A stretch of 64,000 nucleotides of DNA from Mangrovimonas sp. ST2L15 (lineage in GTDB: Bacteria > Bacteroidota > Bacteroidia > Flavobacteriales > Flavobacteriaceae), in the NCBI RefSeq assembly GCF_001280515.1, contig NZ_LBIQ01000052.1, forward strand, positions 1 through 64,000, given 5' to 3'. Position 1 is the stretch's first letter; the number at the start of each line of letters is the position of its first letter. Under the pieces are notes generated by a model. The model was not told the DNA's origin. It did no database searches and was given only the letters and a program-made list of their open reading frames with translations. This document shows, piece by piece, positions 52,583-61,987 of this stretch. Both the position numbers and the translations under genes were made by a program.

Positions 52583-53617
52583 ATGACAGCAGAGTACAAA
52601 CAACACCAACTTCAGTTTAAAAAACCTAGCGGTACATCAAGAGGCATATTAAAAACCAAAGAAACGTGGTTTTTCATTTTAGAACAGAATGGTAAAAGGG
52701 GAATAGGAGAATGTGGTATATTAAGAGGACTAAGTGCCGATGATAGACCTGATTATGAGCATCAATTAAAATGGACATGCCACAACATTTCATTGGGGCT
52801 ACCCGCACTATACGAGGCTAATAAAGAATTCCCCAGTATTCAGTTTGGATTGGAAATGGCCTTTAAATCTCTAGAAAGCCAAACACCATTTGAACTGTTT
52901 CCTTCTGCATTTACAAAAGGAGAGGATTCTATCGCTATCAATGGTCTTATTTGGATGGGCAATGAAGATTTTATGAAAGAGCAGATTGAATCTAAACTGT
53001 CCACTGGCTTCAATTGTATTAAAATGAAAATTGGTGCCATTGATTTTGAGACCGAATTCAAGTTGTTAAAGTCCATAAGAAAAAGCTTTTCTAAAGAAGA
53101 AATAGAAATAAGAGTGGATGCTAATGGTGCTTTTCATCCTTCAGAAGCCTTGGATAAATTAAAAAAATTGGCTGAATTGGATTTGCATTCCATTGAGCAA
53201 CCCATAAAACAAGGTCAATTTCAAGAAATGGCACAACTTTGTGAGCTTACGCCTTTTCCTATAGCCTTAGATGAAGAATTAATTGGTGTTTTTGATGTAA
53301 CAAGTAAGCAGGAATTGCTACAAACCATCAAGCCACAATACATTATTTTAAAACCTAGTTTTGTGGGAGGATGGCAAGGAAGCCAAGAATGGATTAATTT
53401 GGCAGAAAGAGAGAATATAGGTTGGTGGATTACTAGTGCATTGGAAAGTAATGTGGGTCTTAACGCTATTGCGCAATGGACTTACACACTAAAAAATAGG
53501 ATGCCACAAGGGTTAGGGACTGGTGGTCTTTTTACTAATAATTTTGACAGCCCTCTAACGGTAAGTGATGGTACGTTAGAGTACCAGAATAATTTAAATT
53601 GGAAATTTAACTTGTAG
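52583..53617 (+). CDS. menC: o-Succinylbenzoate synthase
   Basis: 344 residues from ATG 52583. Enolase superfamily: an N-terminal capping domain (KTKETWFFILEQNGKRGIGE, LSADDRPDYE) and a barrel with NCIKMKIGAIDFETE (catalytic KxK), RVDANGAF, SIEQPIKQGQ, LDEEL (metal ligands) and LKPSFVGGWQG with the second catalytic Lys. It dehydrates SHCHC to o-succinylbenzoate. It is followed 3 bases later by a CPBP protease gene and then menE, so the three form one operon. Confidence 0.94.
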   Translation: MTAEYKQHQLQFKKPSGTSRGILKTKETWFFILEQNGKRGIGECGILRGLSADDRPDYEHQLKWTCHNISLGLPALYEANKEFPSIQFGLEMAFKSLESQTPFELFPSAFTKGEDSIAINGLIWMGNEDFMKEQIESKLSTGFNCIKMKIGAIDFETEFKLLKSIRKSFSKEEIEIRVDANGAFHPSEALDKLKKLAELDLHSIEQPIKQGQFQEMAQLCELTPFPIALDEELIGVFDVTSKQELLQTIKPQYIILKPSFVGGWQGSQEWINLAERENIGWWITSALESNVGLNAIAQWTYTLKNRMPQGLGTGGLFTNNFDSPLTVSDGTLEYQNNLNWKFNL

Positions 53618-53620
53618 TTT

Positions 53621-54577
53621 ATGTATATAACCCAAGCGTTTAATGTGCTGCATGATTGGTGGCGCTATTTGATAGGTCTTTTAGTTGTTATTTTTGCCGT
53701 AATTATTGGTCAAATACCCTTCACGGTAGCCGTATTTTTTAAGGCATTTGAAAGCGGCGAGAATATATTTGGTATGGATGAAACCCAAATGATGGGCATG
53801 TTGGAATCCAACCTTAATTTATTTCTCATGTTATTGTCTTTTGCAGCAGGTTTGGTTGGCGTCTTTTTTGTGGTCAGGACTTTACATAAACAAACAATTA
53901 CTTCCTTAACAACAGCACGAAAAAAAATAGATTGGGGGCGTATTTTATTTGCCTTTTTGCTTTGGGGCATTTTGAGTTCTTCCTTTGTTGTAGCAGATTA
54001 TTATATGAACCCAGAAAATTACCAATGGAATTTTAAAATGATCCCATTTTTAATCCTCTTGTTGATTTCTGTGGTGTTTATCCCCTTGCAAACCAGTTTT
54101 GAAGAGTATTTGTTCCGGGGCTATTTAATGCAGGGATTAGGTGTTATATCAAAAACTAGATGGTTGCCTTTAGCAATTACTTCACTTATTTTCGGTTTGT
54201 TACATATTGCAAATCCCGAAGTAGAAAAAATGGGCTACATCATTATGATTTATTACATAGGAACGGGACTTTTTCTTGGAATTATGACCCTTATGGATGA
54301 TGGTATGGAATTGGCTTTGGGTTTCCATGCGGCCAATAATTTGTTTACTGCTTTGTTGGTTACCGCAGATTGGACAGCGTTTCAAACACACTCCATTTTA
54401 AAGGATATTTCCAATCCGACTGCTGCTGGTTTTTTTGACGTTTTTTTACCCGTTTTTGTTTTATTCCCAATCTTATTATTCATATTTTCGAAGAAATATC
54501 GATGGACCAATTGGAAGGACAAGCTTTTTGGTCATGTAGAAGAACCTATTAAAGAAGATTATAAAATTTTAGACTGA
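53621..54577 (+). CDS. CPBP-family intramembrane metalloprotease
   Basis: 318 residues with about eight helices. The Abi/CPBP (Rce1-like) motifs are SFEEYLFRGYLMQGL (EExxxR), FGLLHIANP (FxxxH) and GFHAANNLFT (HxxxN). The family cleaves membrane or prenylated substrates, or is linked to bacteriocin self-immunity. Its gene is tightly packed between menC (3 bases) and menE (one-base overlap), which argues for cotranscription with menaquinone genes; a functional link to quinone synthesis is only inferred. Confidence 0.9.
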   Translation: MYITQAFNVLHDWWRYLIGLLVVIFAVIIGQIPFTVAVFFKAFESGENIFGMDETQMMGMLESNLNLFLMLLSFAAGLVGVFFVVRTLHKQTITSLTTARKKIDWGRILFAFLLWGILSSSFVVADYYMNPENYQWNFKMIPFLILLLISVVFIPLQTSFEEYLFRGYLMQGLGVISKTRWLPLAITSLIFGLLHIANPEVEKMGYIIMIYYIGTGLFLGIMTLMDDGMELALGFHAANNLFTALLVTADWTAFQTHSILKDISNPTAAGFFDVFLPVFVLFPILLFIFSKKYRWTNWKDKLFGHVEEPIKEDYKILD

Positions 54578-55632
54578 TGATTCCAAAGTTCGATAAAATC
54601 CATAACCGTTTCAAACTCAACGAGTATCATTTTGCTCAAGATGATTTAAAGGAAGTCGCTTATAGCTACATAAAAGAAGGTTTACCCTATGAGAAGAAGG
54701 TGGGTGATTTTATTAATAACTGGATGGATGACAGTCCGCTCATTACCATTCAATCTTCTGGTTCTACAGGTGCTCCAAAAGAATTTCATGTAGAAAAACA
54801 AGCCATGGTTAATTCGGCGATTTCTACCGGTGATTTTTTCAAATTAAAACCAGGTGATAGCGCCTTACATTGTTTACCTATTAATTTTATTGCTGGGGAA
54901 ATGATGTTGGTTAGAGGTCTTATTTTGGGCTTGGAATTGGATGTTGTTGAACCTAAATCCAAAATAGTTTTAACCAAAGACTATGATTTTGCTGCCATGA
55001 CACCTATGCAATTGGAAAATAGCTTGGACACCATTGAACATGTCAAAATTTTAATCGTTGGAGGAGCTCCCATTTCAAAAGAATTGGTGGCCAAAATCCA
55101 ACACATTTCTACCCGTGTTTATATGACTTATGGTATGGCTGAAACTTTAAGCCATATTGGGTTAAAAAAATTAAATCATACCACAAAAAAGAACGCTCCA
55201 TACAGAACGCTACCTAAAATTACGGTTTCCAAGGATGACAGGGGATGTTTGGTTATCAATGCCCCTAGATTATCTCAGGAACCTATTGTTACCAATGATT
55301 TGGTTGAGATTTATTCTGAAACTGAATTTGATTGGTTAGGAAGAGTTGATAATGTTATTAATTCAGGTGGGATAAAATTACTTCCAGAGTTGATGGAAGC
55401 CAAGATTCAGGACCAAATGGATAGACGTTTCTTTTTCGCCTCCCAACCAGATCCTACATTAGGAGAGAAGGTCATTTTGGTGGTTGAAGGAGATTTCAAT
55501 GTGGTAGAGCCGAAAGTTTTTGAAGCTTTGGATACCTATGAGAAGCCCAAAGCCATTTACAATATACCTCAATTTGAAGAAACTTCTTCTGGAAAAGTAA
55601 GGAGAGAGGAAACGCTTAAAAGGATTTTGTGA
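54577..55632 (+). CDS. menE: o-Succinylbenzoate-CoA ligase
   Basis: 351 residues, an acyl-CoA synthetase shorter than average MenE but intact. The P-loop is TIQSSGSTGAPKEF, then FIAGEMMLVRGL, MTYGMAETLSHIGL, DWLGRVDNVINSGGIKL (hinge) and the C-terminal Lys in ETSSGKVRREETL. It activates o-succinylbenzoate for MenB. Translation starts within the stop of the CPBP protease gene (TGATG). The N-terminal subdomain is reduced, as in other Bacteroidota MenE proteins. Confidence 0.93.
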   Translation: MIPKFDKIHNRFKLNEYHFAQDDLKEVAYSYIKEGLPYEKKVGDFINNWMDDSPLITIQSSGSTGAPKEFHVEKQAMVNSAISTGDFFKLKPGDSALHCLPINFIAGEMMLVRGLILGLELDVVEPKSKIVLTKDYDFAAMTPMQLENSLDTIEHVKILIVGGAPISKELVAKIQHISTRVYMTYGMAETLSHIGLKKLNHTTKKNAPYRTLPKITVSKDDRGCLVINAPRLSQEPIVTNDLVEIYSETEFDWLGRVDNVINSGGIKLLPELMEAKIQDQMDRRFFFASQPDPTLGEKVILVVEGDFNVVEPKVFEALDTYEKPKAIYNIPQFEETSSGKVRREETLKRIL

Positions 55633-55677
55633 TTCGTAAGAATTTCTTGTATTTTTAGTAGGTAAACTACTTAAGTT

Positions 55678-57336
55678 ATGAGAAATCTACTGATGATTTT
55701 CCTGATATTGCTGGGGGTGAATCTATACGCCCAAAATGAACCAATCAGGAATCTTTATGGAACAGTTTATGATGAAGAATTAAAGCCTTTTTCAGGAGTT
55801 CAGGTTACCCGTAAAGGATTTTTTGAAAAAACGAAAACGGATGAGGAGGGAACTTTTACTATAAAAGTTAAAGCCAACGATACGCTAGATTTTCATAAGA
55901 ATGGTTATTTACCTAAACGTACCATTGTGGGAAATACCACATTACAGGTAGTTTATATGAGGCGGGAACCAGTGTTTGAAGATCAGAGACGATCTAAACC
56001 TGCAGACGGCGCTTTAGGAATGAAAAAAGATCCGAACTCCATCGTTTATGCCTATCAAACAGTAAATTCAGAAGATTTAAACATTGGGAGGAGTTCTAAT
56101 GTCATAGAGGCTTTAGATAGTAAGGTAAGTGGATTAACTCTGACGACTCCTAATCCAGGATCATCTGTTGTAAAAAGGGCAGAAGAAACAAAAGAAATTA
56201 GGTTAAGAGGAATCAGGTTTTTAACGACAAACAATTCTGCTTTAGTTGTAATTGATGGAATTCCTTCAACTTATCAACATTTTGCAAATTTAGACCCCAG
56301 ATTGATAGAGTCTGTTACTATTTTAAAGGGAGCAAATGCAGCTGTTTTATACGGGGCGCGAGCAGGCAATGGAGTGGTTATGGTAAAAACGAAGAAATCT
56401 GTTCAAACTGGTCGTCAAGAAAATTATGTTCCCAATTATTCCACTGAAACCTTTTATTTCAAAACACCAAAAGTTGATTTAAAGGAAAAGACTCCTGATT
56501 TTATTAACAAACTTGAAAGGGCAGGGAGTATGGATGAGGCTTCAAGCGTTTATACCAATTATAGTCCGAAAAAGAATGAAATTACCTCATATTATGTAGA
56601 GGGCTATAAATTTTTCTCATCCCAAGGACAGGAGGATAAAGCTGCTTCTATCTTAAAGCAGCTGTTGGACAGCTCATTTACAAACCATTTCACATTAAGG
56701 GCTATGGCTTACCAATTGGAGAGTGAAGGTCAATTGGAAGCGGCCAATTTGTTTTACAATAAAATACTTTCCTTACAACCTCAGGATGGCAGGTCTTATC
56801 GCCAACTGGCTTTATCCAATTACGAAGTGGGTCAGTTTGAAAATGCCTATAATCTATTTAATAAATTGTACAATAAGGATCTTATGGAAAAGTTGGAAGT
56901 CTCCAACTATCAGAAGGTTCAGGAAGTAAGTTATAATGATGTGGGTAAGGTGTTGATGCAACTTGAGGATTATGCCGACAAAAATTTAAAAATTCAATAC
57001 AAGTTGCGAATATTGGTAGATTCCAATCGGGATGATGTGGATATCAATTTGAAATTGATTGATCCCAATAGAGAAATAAGCAGTAATGACCATATGAAGA
57101 CCGAAATGGGAGGTAATTTTTTTAGCATGTACGGTTTAGTAGAATATACCAATTCTACGGCTCAAATGGGAGCATATTATCTTATGGCAGACTATCAAAA
57201 TAAATCTGATAAACCTGTTTATTTAAAGCTTACCGTATTTAAGAATTATGGTAAACCCGAAGAAACTCAGGAGATCAAAGTGATAAGGCTCTTGCCGAAA
57301 AAGAAAGAACAAATTCTCTCCAAGATCGAATTTTAA
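55678..57336 (+). CDS. Barrel-less TonB-plug protein with TPR-like repeats
   Basis: 552 residues. A signal (to NLYAQ, residue 19) precedes a carboxypeptidase-regulatory-like domain (~22-95, LYGTVYDEELKPFSGVQVTR) and a TonB-receptor plug domain (~115-240) with SNVIEALDSKVSGLTLTTP, LRGIRFLTTNNSALVVIDGI and VTILKGANAAVLYGARAGNG. Instead of a 22-strand barrel, the remainder is a helical TPR-like block (~265-420) and a ~120-residue beta domain of the YfaP-type pattern (QYKLRILVDSNRDDVDINL). It is complete at its C-terminus; no barrel remnants lie downstream. It lies next to another plug-bearing gene with related sequence. Confidence 0.85.
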   Translation: MRNLLMIFLILLGVNLYAQNEPIRNLYGTVYDEELKPFSGVQVTRKGFFEKTKTDEEGTFTIKVKANDTLDFHKNGYLPKRTIVGNTTLQVVYMRREPVFEDQRRSKPADGALGMKKDPNSIVYAYQTVNSEDLNIGRSSNVIEALDSKVSGLTLTTPNPGSSVVKRAEETKEIRLRGIRFLTTNNSALVVIDGIPSTYQHFANLDPRLIESVTILKGANAAVLYGARAGNGVVMVKTKKSVQTGRQENYVPNYSTETFYFKTPKVDLKEKTPDFINKLERAGSMDEASSVYTNYSPKKNEITSYYVEGYKFFSSQGQEDKAASILKQLLDSSFTNHFTLRAMAYQLESEGQLEAANLFYNKILSLQPQDGRSYRQLALSNYEVGQFENAYNLFNKLYNKDLMEKLEVSNYQKVQEVSYNDVGKVLMQLEDYADKNLKIQYKLRILVDSNRDDVDINLKLIDPNREISSNDHMKTEMGGNFFSMYGLVEYTNSTAQMGAYYLMADYQNKSDKPVYLKLTVFKNYGKPEETQEIKVIRLLPKKKEQILSKIEF

Positions 57337-57452
57337 GCACTGACTAGTTCATGCTGATGCTTCCCTAAGCCAAAGGTATAGTTGCCTAAATATCATTGTT
57401 TTGATTGGTTTGTAGGATTTAGTTTTATGCTAAATCAATAAACACACTAATC

Positions 57453-59747
57453 ATGAAAGCAATTTTAAATACCTTATTTGTTTGCTTAATTAGCTTACAA
57501 ATATCAGCTCAGGAAATGACCGTTTCTGGAATGATAGCAGACGAAAATGGTTTACCATTACCCGGAGTCAACATTGTAATTAAAGGAACCCAAGAAGGCA
57601 CCCAAACAGATTTTGATGGAAAATATACCATTAAAGCTCAGGTCGGCGATGTTTTGGTTTATACCTATGTAGGTTATGTGACTACTGAAAAAAAAGTTGA
57701 AAGGCAGACAGGTTTCAGTTTTGCCATGGAGCCTGATGTTCAAAGCATAGATGAAGTTGTAATATCCGTTCTTGGCACCAAGAGAAGTCTTAATCAAATT
57801 ACAACATCTAGCCAAGTGATAAAGGCAGAAGAACTAAGTCAGGCACAAAACCCAAATTTAGTCAATAGCTTATCTGGAAAGGTTTCTGGCCTACAAATTA
57901 ATAATGGAAATCCTAATAAAAAGCAGAATACGCGCATAGTTTTAAGGGGAAACCGCTCAGTAAATAGAAATAGCAATACTATAATTGTTATTGACGGGGT
58001 TATTTCCTCAGAGAAGGAATTATCCAAAATAAACCAGAAGAATATCAAAAATGTAGAGATTTTAAAAGGAGCCAATGGAGCTGCATTATATGGGGCTCAA
58101 GGAGGTAACGGCGTCTTGGTAGTTCAAACAAAAAGTCAGGGCAAATCCAAAAAAATTAAAGAAGCGCCCTTATATATTGTAGATGGAATGCCCATAGCCC
58201 AAGATAATAATTCATTGGTTGAATCCATTGCAAAGGACAGTATTCACTCAAAGGTTGTTTATGACAAAGCGGAGGCTAAAAAGAAATTCGGGAGAATAGC
58301 TAAAAATGGTTGTATTGTAATCACAACACAAGGTGGGAATTTTAGAATTTCTGATAACGAAAGTTATGCAACGATCCAAGAAAACAATTTTGAGAATGTT
58401 CATTCCTCACCTTTGTCTACATTTTCTATAGATGTAGATAAGGCAGCATATAGCAACATTAGGCGAATGATTAATAGTGGTTATGTTGTGGAACCTGATG
58501 CCGTCAAAATTGAAGAAATGGTGAATTATTTTTCTTATGATTATCCGCAGCCTACGGGAGAGCATCCCTTTTCCATTAATACAGAGGTGGTGGAAACACC
58601 GTGGAATAATGACTCCAAATTGATACGTATTGGTTTGCAGGGAAAAACCATTGAAAACAAGAATTTACCACCATCCAATTTAACTTTCTTGATAGATGTC
58701 TCTGGCTCTATGGGTTCAGAAAATAAGCTCCCGCTTTTAAAGCAAGCATTTAAACTTTTGGTCAATCAATTACGAGAGGATGACAAGGTTTCTATAGTGG
58801 TTTATGCAGGGGCTGCTGGAATGGTTTTAGAGCCTACTTCAGGAAAGTTTAAATCTAAAATAATCAATGCTTTGGACCGATTGGAAGCCGGTGGATCCAC
58901 GGCCGGTGGTGCCGGGATTACTTTGGCTTATGAATTGGCCGAAAAGCATTTTATAAAAGGAGGGAATAACCGTGTGATTTTGGCCACTGATGGAGATTTT
59001 AATGTCGGAGCCTCAAGTGATAAGGATATGAAGCAACTGATAGAAGAAAAAAGAAAATCGGGTGTGTTTTTATCGGTACTTGGGTTTGGATATGGTAATT
59101 ACAAAGATTCTAAGCTTGAAACTTTGGCAGATAAAGGGAATGGCAATCATGCCTATATAGATAACATGCAAGAAGCTCAAAAGGTATTTGGGAAAGAGTT
59201 TGGAGGCACCCTTTTCACCATCGCCAAGGATGTAAAGATTCAAATAGAGTTCAACCCAGCTAAAATACAAGCCTATAGATTAATAGGATATGAAAACAGA
59301 ATGTTGGCAGATGAAGACTTTATTGATGATACAAAAGATGCGGGAGAATTAGGCAGTGGTCACACGGTTACCGCTTTGTATGAGGTAATTCCCGTGGGTG
59401 TCAGCAGTAAATATTTAAGAGAAACACCAGATTTGAAATATACAAAACCAACAAATGTCAACGCTTCGAATGAATTATTTACCGTAAAATTTAGATACAA
59501 AAAGCCTGATGAAAACTCCAGTATTGAGATGGTACATGTGCAACGGGATGAGTTGAATTCTCCAAGTGTTGATATGAAGTTTAGTGCAGCAGTAGCCTTG
59601 GCTGGTATGCAGTTACGACATTCTAAATATGCCAATGATACCAGCCTAGAAGATGTTGTTGCTTTGGCGAAAGAGGGTAGAGGGCCAGATAGAAATGGGT
59701 ATCGCGCAGAATTTATCCGACTGATTCAAACCTATCAAGGAATTTAA
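57453..59747 (+). CDS. TonB-plug and von Willebrand A (YfbK-like) fusion protein
   Basis: 764 residues. Order: signal (to QISAQ, ~19), carboxypeptidase-regulatory-like domain (~22-95, LPLPGVNIVIKGTQEGTQTD), plug domain (~105-228: NLVNSLSGKVSGLQI, IIVIDGVIS, ILKGANGAALYGAQGGNGV), a second half-plug (~236-300: LYIVDGMPIA, KFGRIAKNGCIVITTQ), a vWA N-terminal domain (~318-400), a vWA domain with MIDAS DVSGSMGS (~415) and a YfbK-type C-terminal domain to GRGPDRNGYRAEFIRLI. No barrel is present. YfbK-like proteins are periplasmic or surface lipoproteins of unclear role. The plug modules resemble those of the preceding gene, suggesting duplication and a shared partner. Confidence 0.88.
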   Translation: MKAILNTLFVCLISLQISAQEMTVSGMIADENGLPLPGVNIVIKGTQEGTQTDFDGKYTIKAQVGDVLVYTYVGYVTTEKKVERQTGFSFAMEPDVQSIDEVVISVLGTKRSLNQITTSSQVIKAEELSQAQNPNLVNSLSGKVSGLQINNGNPNKKQNTRIVLRGNRSVNRNSNTIIVIDGVISSEKELSKINQKNIKNVEILKGANGAALYGAQGGNGVLVVQTKSQGKSKKIKEAPLYIVDGMPIAQDNNSLVESIAKDSIHSKVVYDKAEAKKKFGRIAKNGCIVITTQGGNFRISDNESYATIQENNFENVHSSPLSTFSIDVDKAAYSNIRRMINSGYVVEPDAVKIEEMVNYFSYDYPQPTGEHPFSINTEVVETPWNNDSKLIRIGLQGKTIENKNLPPSNLTFLIDVSGSMGSENKLPLLKQAFKLLVNQLREDDKVSIVVYAGAAGMVLEPTSGKFKSKIINALDRLEAGGSTAGGAGITLAYELAEKHFIKGGNNRVILATDGDFNVGASSDKDMKQLIEEKRKSGVFLSVLGFGYGNYKDSKLETLADKGNGNHAYIDNMQEAQKVFGKEFGGTLFTIAKDVKIQIEFNPAKIQAYRLIGYENRMLADEDFIDDTKDAGELGSGHTVTALYEVIPVGVSSKYLRETPDLKYTKPTNVNASNELFTVKFRYKKPDENSSIEMVHVQRDELNSPSVDMKFSAAVALAGMQLRHSKYANDTSLEDVVALAKEGRGPDRNGYRAEFIRLIQTYQGI

Positions 59748-59778
59748 AAAAAAAGCGACCAATTGGTCGCTTTTTTTA
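59748..59778. terminator. Bidirectional terminator between vWA and DoxX genes
   Basis: AAAAAGCGACCAA pairs with TTGGTCGCTTTTT, with A- and T-tracts on each side, between two convergent genes. Confidence 0.92.
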
Positions 59779-60198
59779 CTGTTGCATTTTAAAGTAATAG
59801 TCAGCAGAATGCTTTCCCGAGCCATAAAAAATGAAGAAAATACATACCATCAGTGTGGCTGTGGCGACAATAAGGTTGCCTACATGCATTTCTCCTACAA
59901 AATTGATCATTATAGCTCCAATCAAAATTGGTAATTGGGCAATTATGGCCCAACGTGTCAATAGACCGAAAGCTATCAACATACCTCCAATAAAATGTGC
60001 AGGAGCCACATAATGAACAGTAATCATACCTCCCGCTAAATTTTGAATAGGAGTAAAGAGATCCATTAATATTTGGGTGTTGCTCATGAAGTGTATTCCT
60101 TTAATAAAAAGAAAGACACCTAGAGCCACCCGTACGGCATCTAATGGGTAATACGTATGCGCATTTGCCCACTTGTTAAGTGTTTTAATTGTTCCCAT
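59776..60198 (-). CDS. DoxX-family membrane protein
   Basis: 140 residues with four helices. The N-terminus DAVRVALGVFLFIKGIHFMS and the middle PAHFIGGMLIAFGLLTRWAI, GAIMINFVGEMHVG fit DoxX/SURF4-like proteins. Members are linked to thiosulfate:quinone oxidoreductase or to oxidative-stress redox complexes. It lies 54 bases downstream of the carboxyltransferase gene on the same strand and may be cotranscribed. Confidence 0.85.
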   Translation of the reverse strand: MGTIKTLNKWANAHTYYPLDAVRVALGVFLFIKGIHFMSNTQILMDLFTPIQNLAGGMITVHYVAPAHFIGGMLIAFGLLTRWAIIAQLPILIGAIMINFVGEMHVGNLIVATATLMVCIFFIFYGSGKHSADYYFKMQQ

Positions 60199-60252
60199 CG
60201 CTATTAATTTGTTGATTGTTAATGCTTAAGGTACGAAAAAAACACGATTATT

Positions 60253-61896
60253 CTAAACTTGTAACACCCCTAAATTAAATTGTTTCTCAATAGGAGCATG
60301 ATTGGCGGCCTCTATTCCCATTGAAATCCATTTTCTGGTGTCCAAAGGATCAATGACGGCATCGGTCCACAATCTAGCTGCGGCATAGTAAGGGGACACT
60401 TGATTGTCGTATCTTGCCTTGATTTGATTAAATAACTTTTCTTCTTTCTCTTTGGTAATCTTTTCTCCCTGTTTTTCTAAGGATGCCTTTTCAATTTGAA
60501 GTAAAACTTTAGCTGCCGAATTACCACTCATGACAGCAAGCTCAGCACTAGGCCAGGCTACAATCAATCTAGGGTCATAGGCTTTACCGCACATAGCATA
60601 GTTTCCTGCTCCGTAGCTATTTCCTATGACGATGGTGAATTTAGGAACAACCGAGTTACTAACTGCATTCACCATTTTTGCTCCATCCTTAATGATGCCA
60701 CTATGTTCACTTTTACTCCCTACCATAAAGCCCGTCACATCCTGTAAAAAAACCAAGGGTATTTTCTTTTGGTTGCAGTTAGCTATAAATCGGGTCGCTT
60801 TATCGGCAGAATCATTGTAGATCACGCCACCAAACTGCATTTCACTTGGTTTGGTTTTAGATTTTGTCGTTTTTACTAACGTCCGTTGATTGGCAACAAT
60901 ACCAACAGACCAACCGTCAATCCTTGCATAACCCGTGATAATGGTTTTACCATAACCTGCCTTGTATTCTTCAAATTCTGAACCATCTACCAAGCGTTTG
61001 ATAATTTCATACATATCGTATTGATCGGCTCTACTCTTAGGTAAAATACCATAAATATCACTTGGATTTTCTTTAGGTTTTATGGCATCTTTTCTGTTGA
61101 ATCCTGCTTTGTCAAAATCTCCTATTTTATCTACAATATTTTTAATAGTATCCAAAGCATCTTTATCGTCCTTGGCCTTATAATCAGTAACGCCACTCAC
61201 CTCACAATGTGTAGTGGCACCTCCTAAGGTTTCATTATCAATAGATTCACCTATGGCAGCTTTTACCAAATAACTTCCTGCCAAAAAGATGCTTCCCGTT
61301 TTATCAACGATCAAAGCTTCATCACTCATGATAGGAAGGTAAGCCCCACCGGCAACACAACTGCCCATAACAGCAGCAATTTGGGTAATCCCCATACTGC
61401 TCATTACGGCATTGTTTCTAAAAATGCGTCCAAAATGCTCCTTATCTGGAAAAATTTCATCTTGCATGGGTAAATAAACCCCGGCAGAATCTACTAAATA
61501 AATGATTGGTAGTTTATTTTCTATAGCAATCTCTTGAGCTCTCAGGTTTTTTTTACCTGTGATAGGGAACCAGGCCCCGGCTTTTACAGTCGCATCGTTA
61601 GCGACTACAATACATTGTTTCCCTTGGATGTAGCCTATTTTTACAACAACGCCTCCAGAGGGACAGCCACCATGTTCGGCATACATACCATCCCCTGCAA
61701 AAGCACCAATTTCTATATTTTTGGAGTCTTTGTCCAGCAAGTAATCGATGCGTTCCCTGGCCGTTAATTTGCCCTGAGAATGCTGTTTTTCAATCCGACT
61801 TTTTCCACCACCCATTTTCACTTGGGCCAATTTGCTTTTTAAATCGGAAACTAAAAGTTTATTATAATCTTCGTTCTTATTGAAGTTAATATCCAT
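60253..61896 (-). CDS. Acyl-CoA carboxylase beta (carboxyltransferase) subunit
   Basis: 547 residues from ATG 61896 (MDINFNKNEDYNKLLV); an earlier frame opening is not needed. Motifs: [86 protein letters not shown] and NSYGAGNYAMCGKAYDPRL. The VDSAGVYLPMQ and DVTGFMVG forms fit methylcrotonoyl-CoA or geranyl-CoA carboxylase-type subunits better than the MmdA copy at 19403. No biotin carboxylase partner is in the window, so it must be encoded elsewhere. It would act on leucine-derived or related acyl-CoA. Confidence 0.9.
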   Translation of the reverse strand: MDINFNKNEDYNKLLVSDLKSKLAQVKMGGGKSRIEKQHSQGKLTARERIDYLLDKDSKNIEIGAFAGDGMYAEHGGCPSGGVVVKIGYIQGKQCIVVANDATVKAGAWFPITGKKNLRAQEIAIENKLPIIYLVDSAGVYLPMQDEIFPDKEHFGRIFRNNAVMSSMGITQIAAVMGSCVAGGAYLPIMSDEALIVDKTGSIFLAGSYLVKAAIGESIDNETLGGATTHCEVSGVTDYKAKDDKDALDTIKNIVDKIGDFDKAGFNRKDAIKPKENPSDIYGILPKSRADQYDMYEIIKRLVDGSEFEEYKAGYGKTIITGYARIDGWSVGIVANQRTLVKTTKSKTKPSEMQFGGVIYNDSADKATRFIANCNQKKIPLVFLQDVTGFMVGSKSEHSGIIKDGAKMVNAVSNSVVPKFTIVIGNSYGAGNYAMCGKAYDPRLIVAWPSAELAVMSGNSAAKVLLQIEKASLEKQGEKITKEKEEKLFNQIKARYDNQVSPYYAAARLWTDAVIDPLDTRKWISMGIEAANHAPIEKQFNLGVLQV

Positions 61897-61987
61897 GTTT
61901 GTAAAGTTTGTGTGTGCTAAAATACAAAACTTGTTAGGACTCAAATCGCTCTAGTCAGAAAAATGAAGGTAGTAAGCTTTTAATTAG

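Noticed and set aside
55678-57336. A TonB receptor truncated by frameshift
   Set aside because: The frame continues through coherent TPR-like and beta domains to a normal stop, and no barrel fragment appears in any frame downstream.
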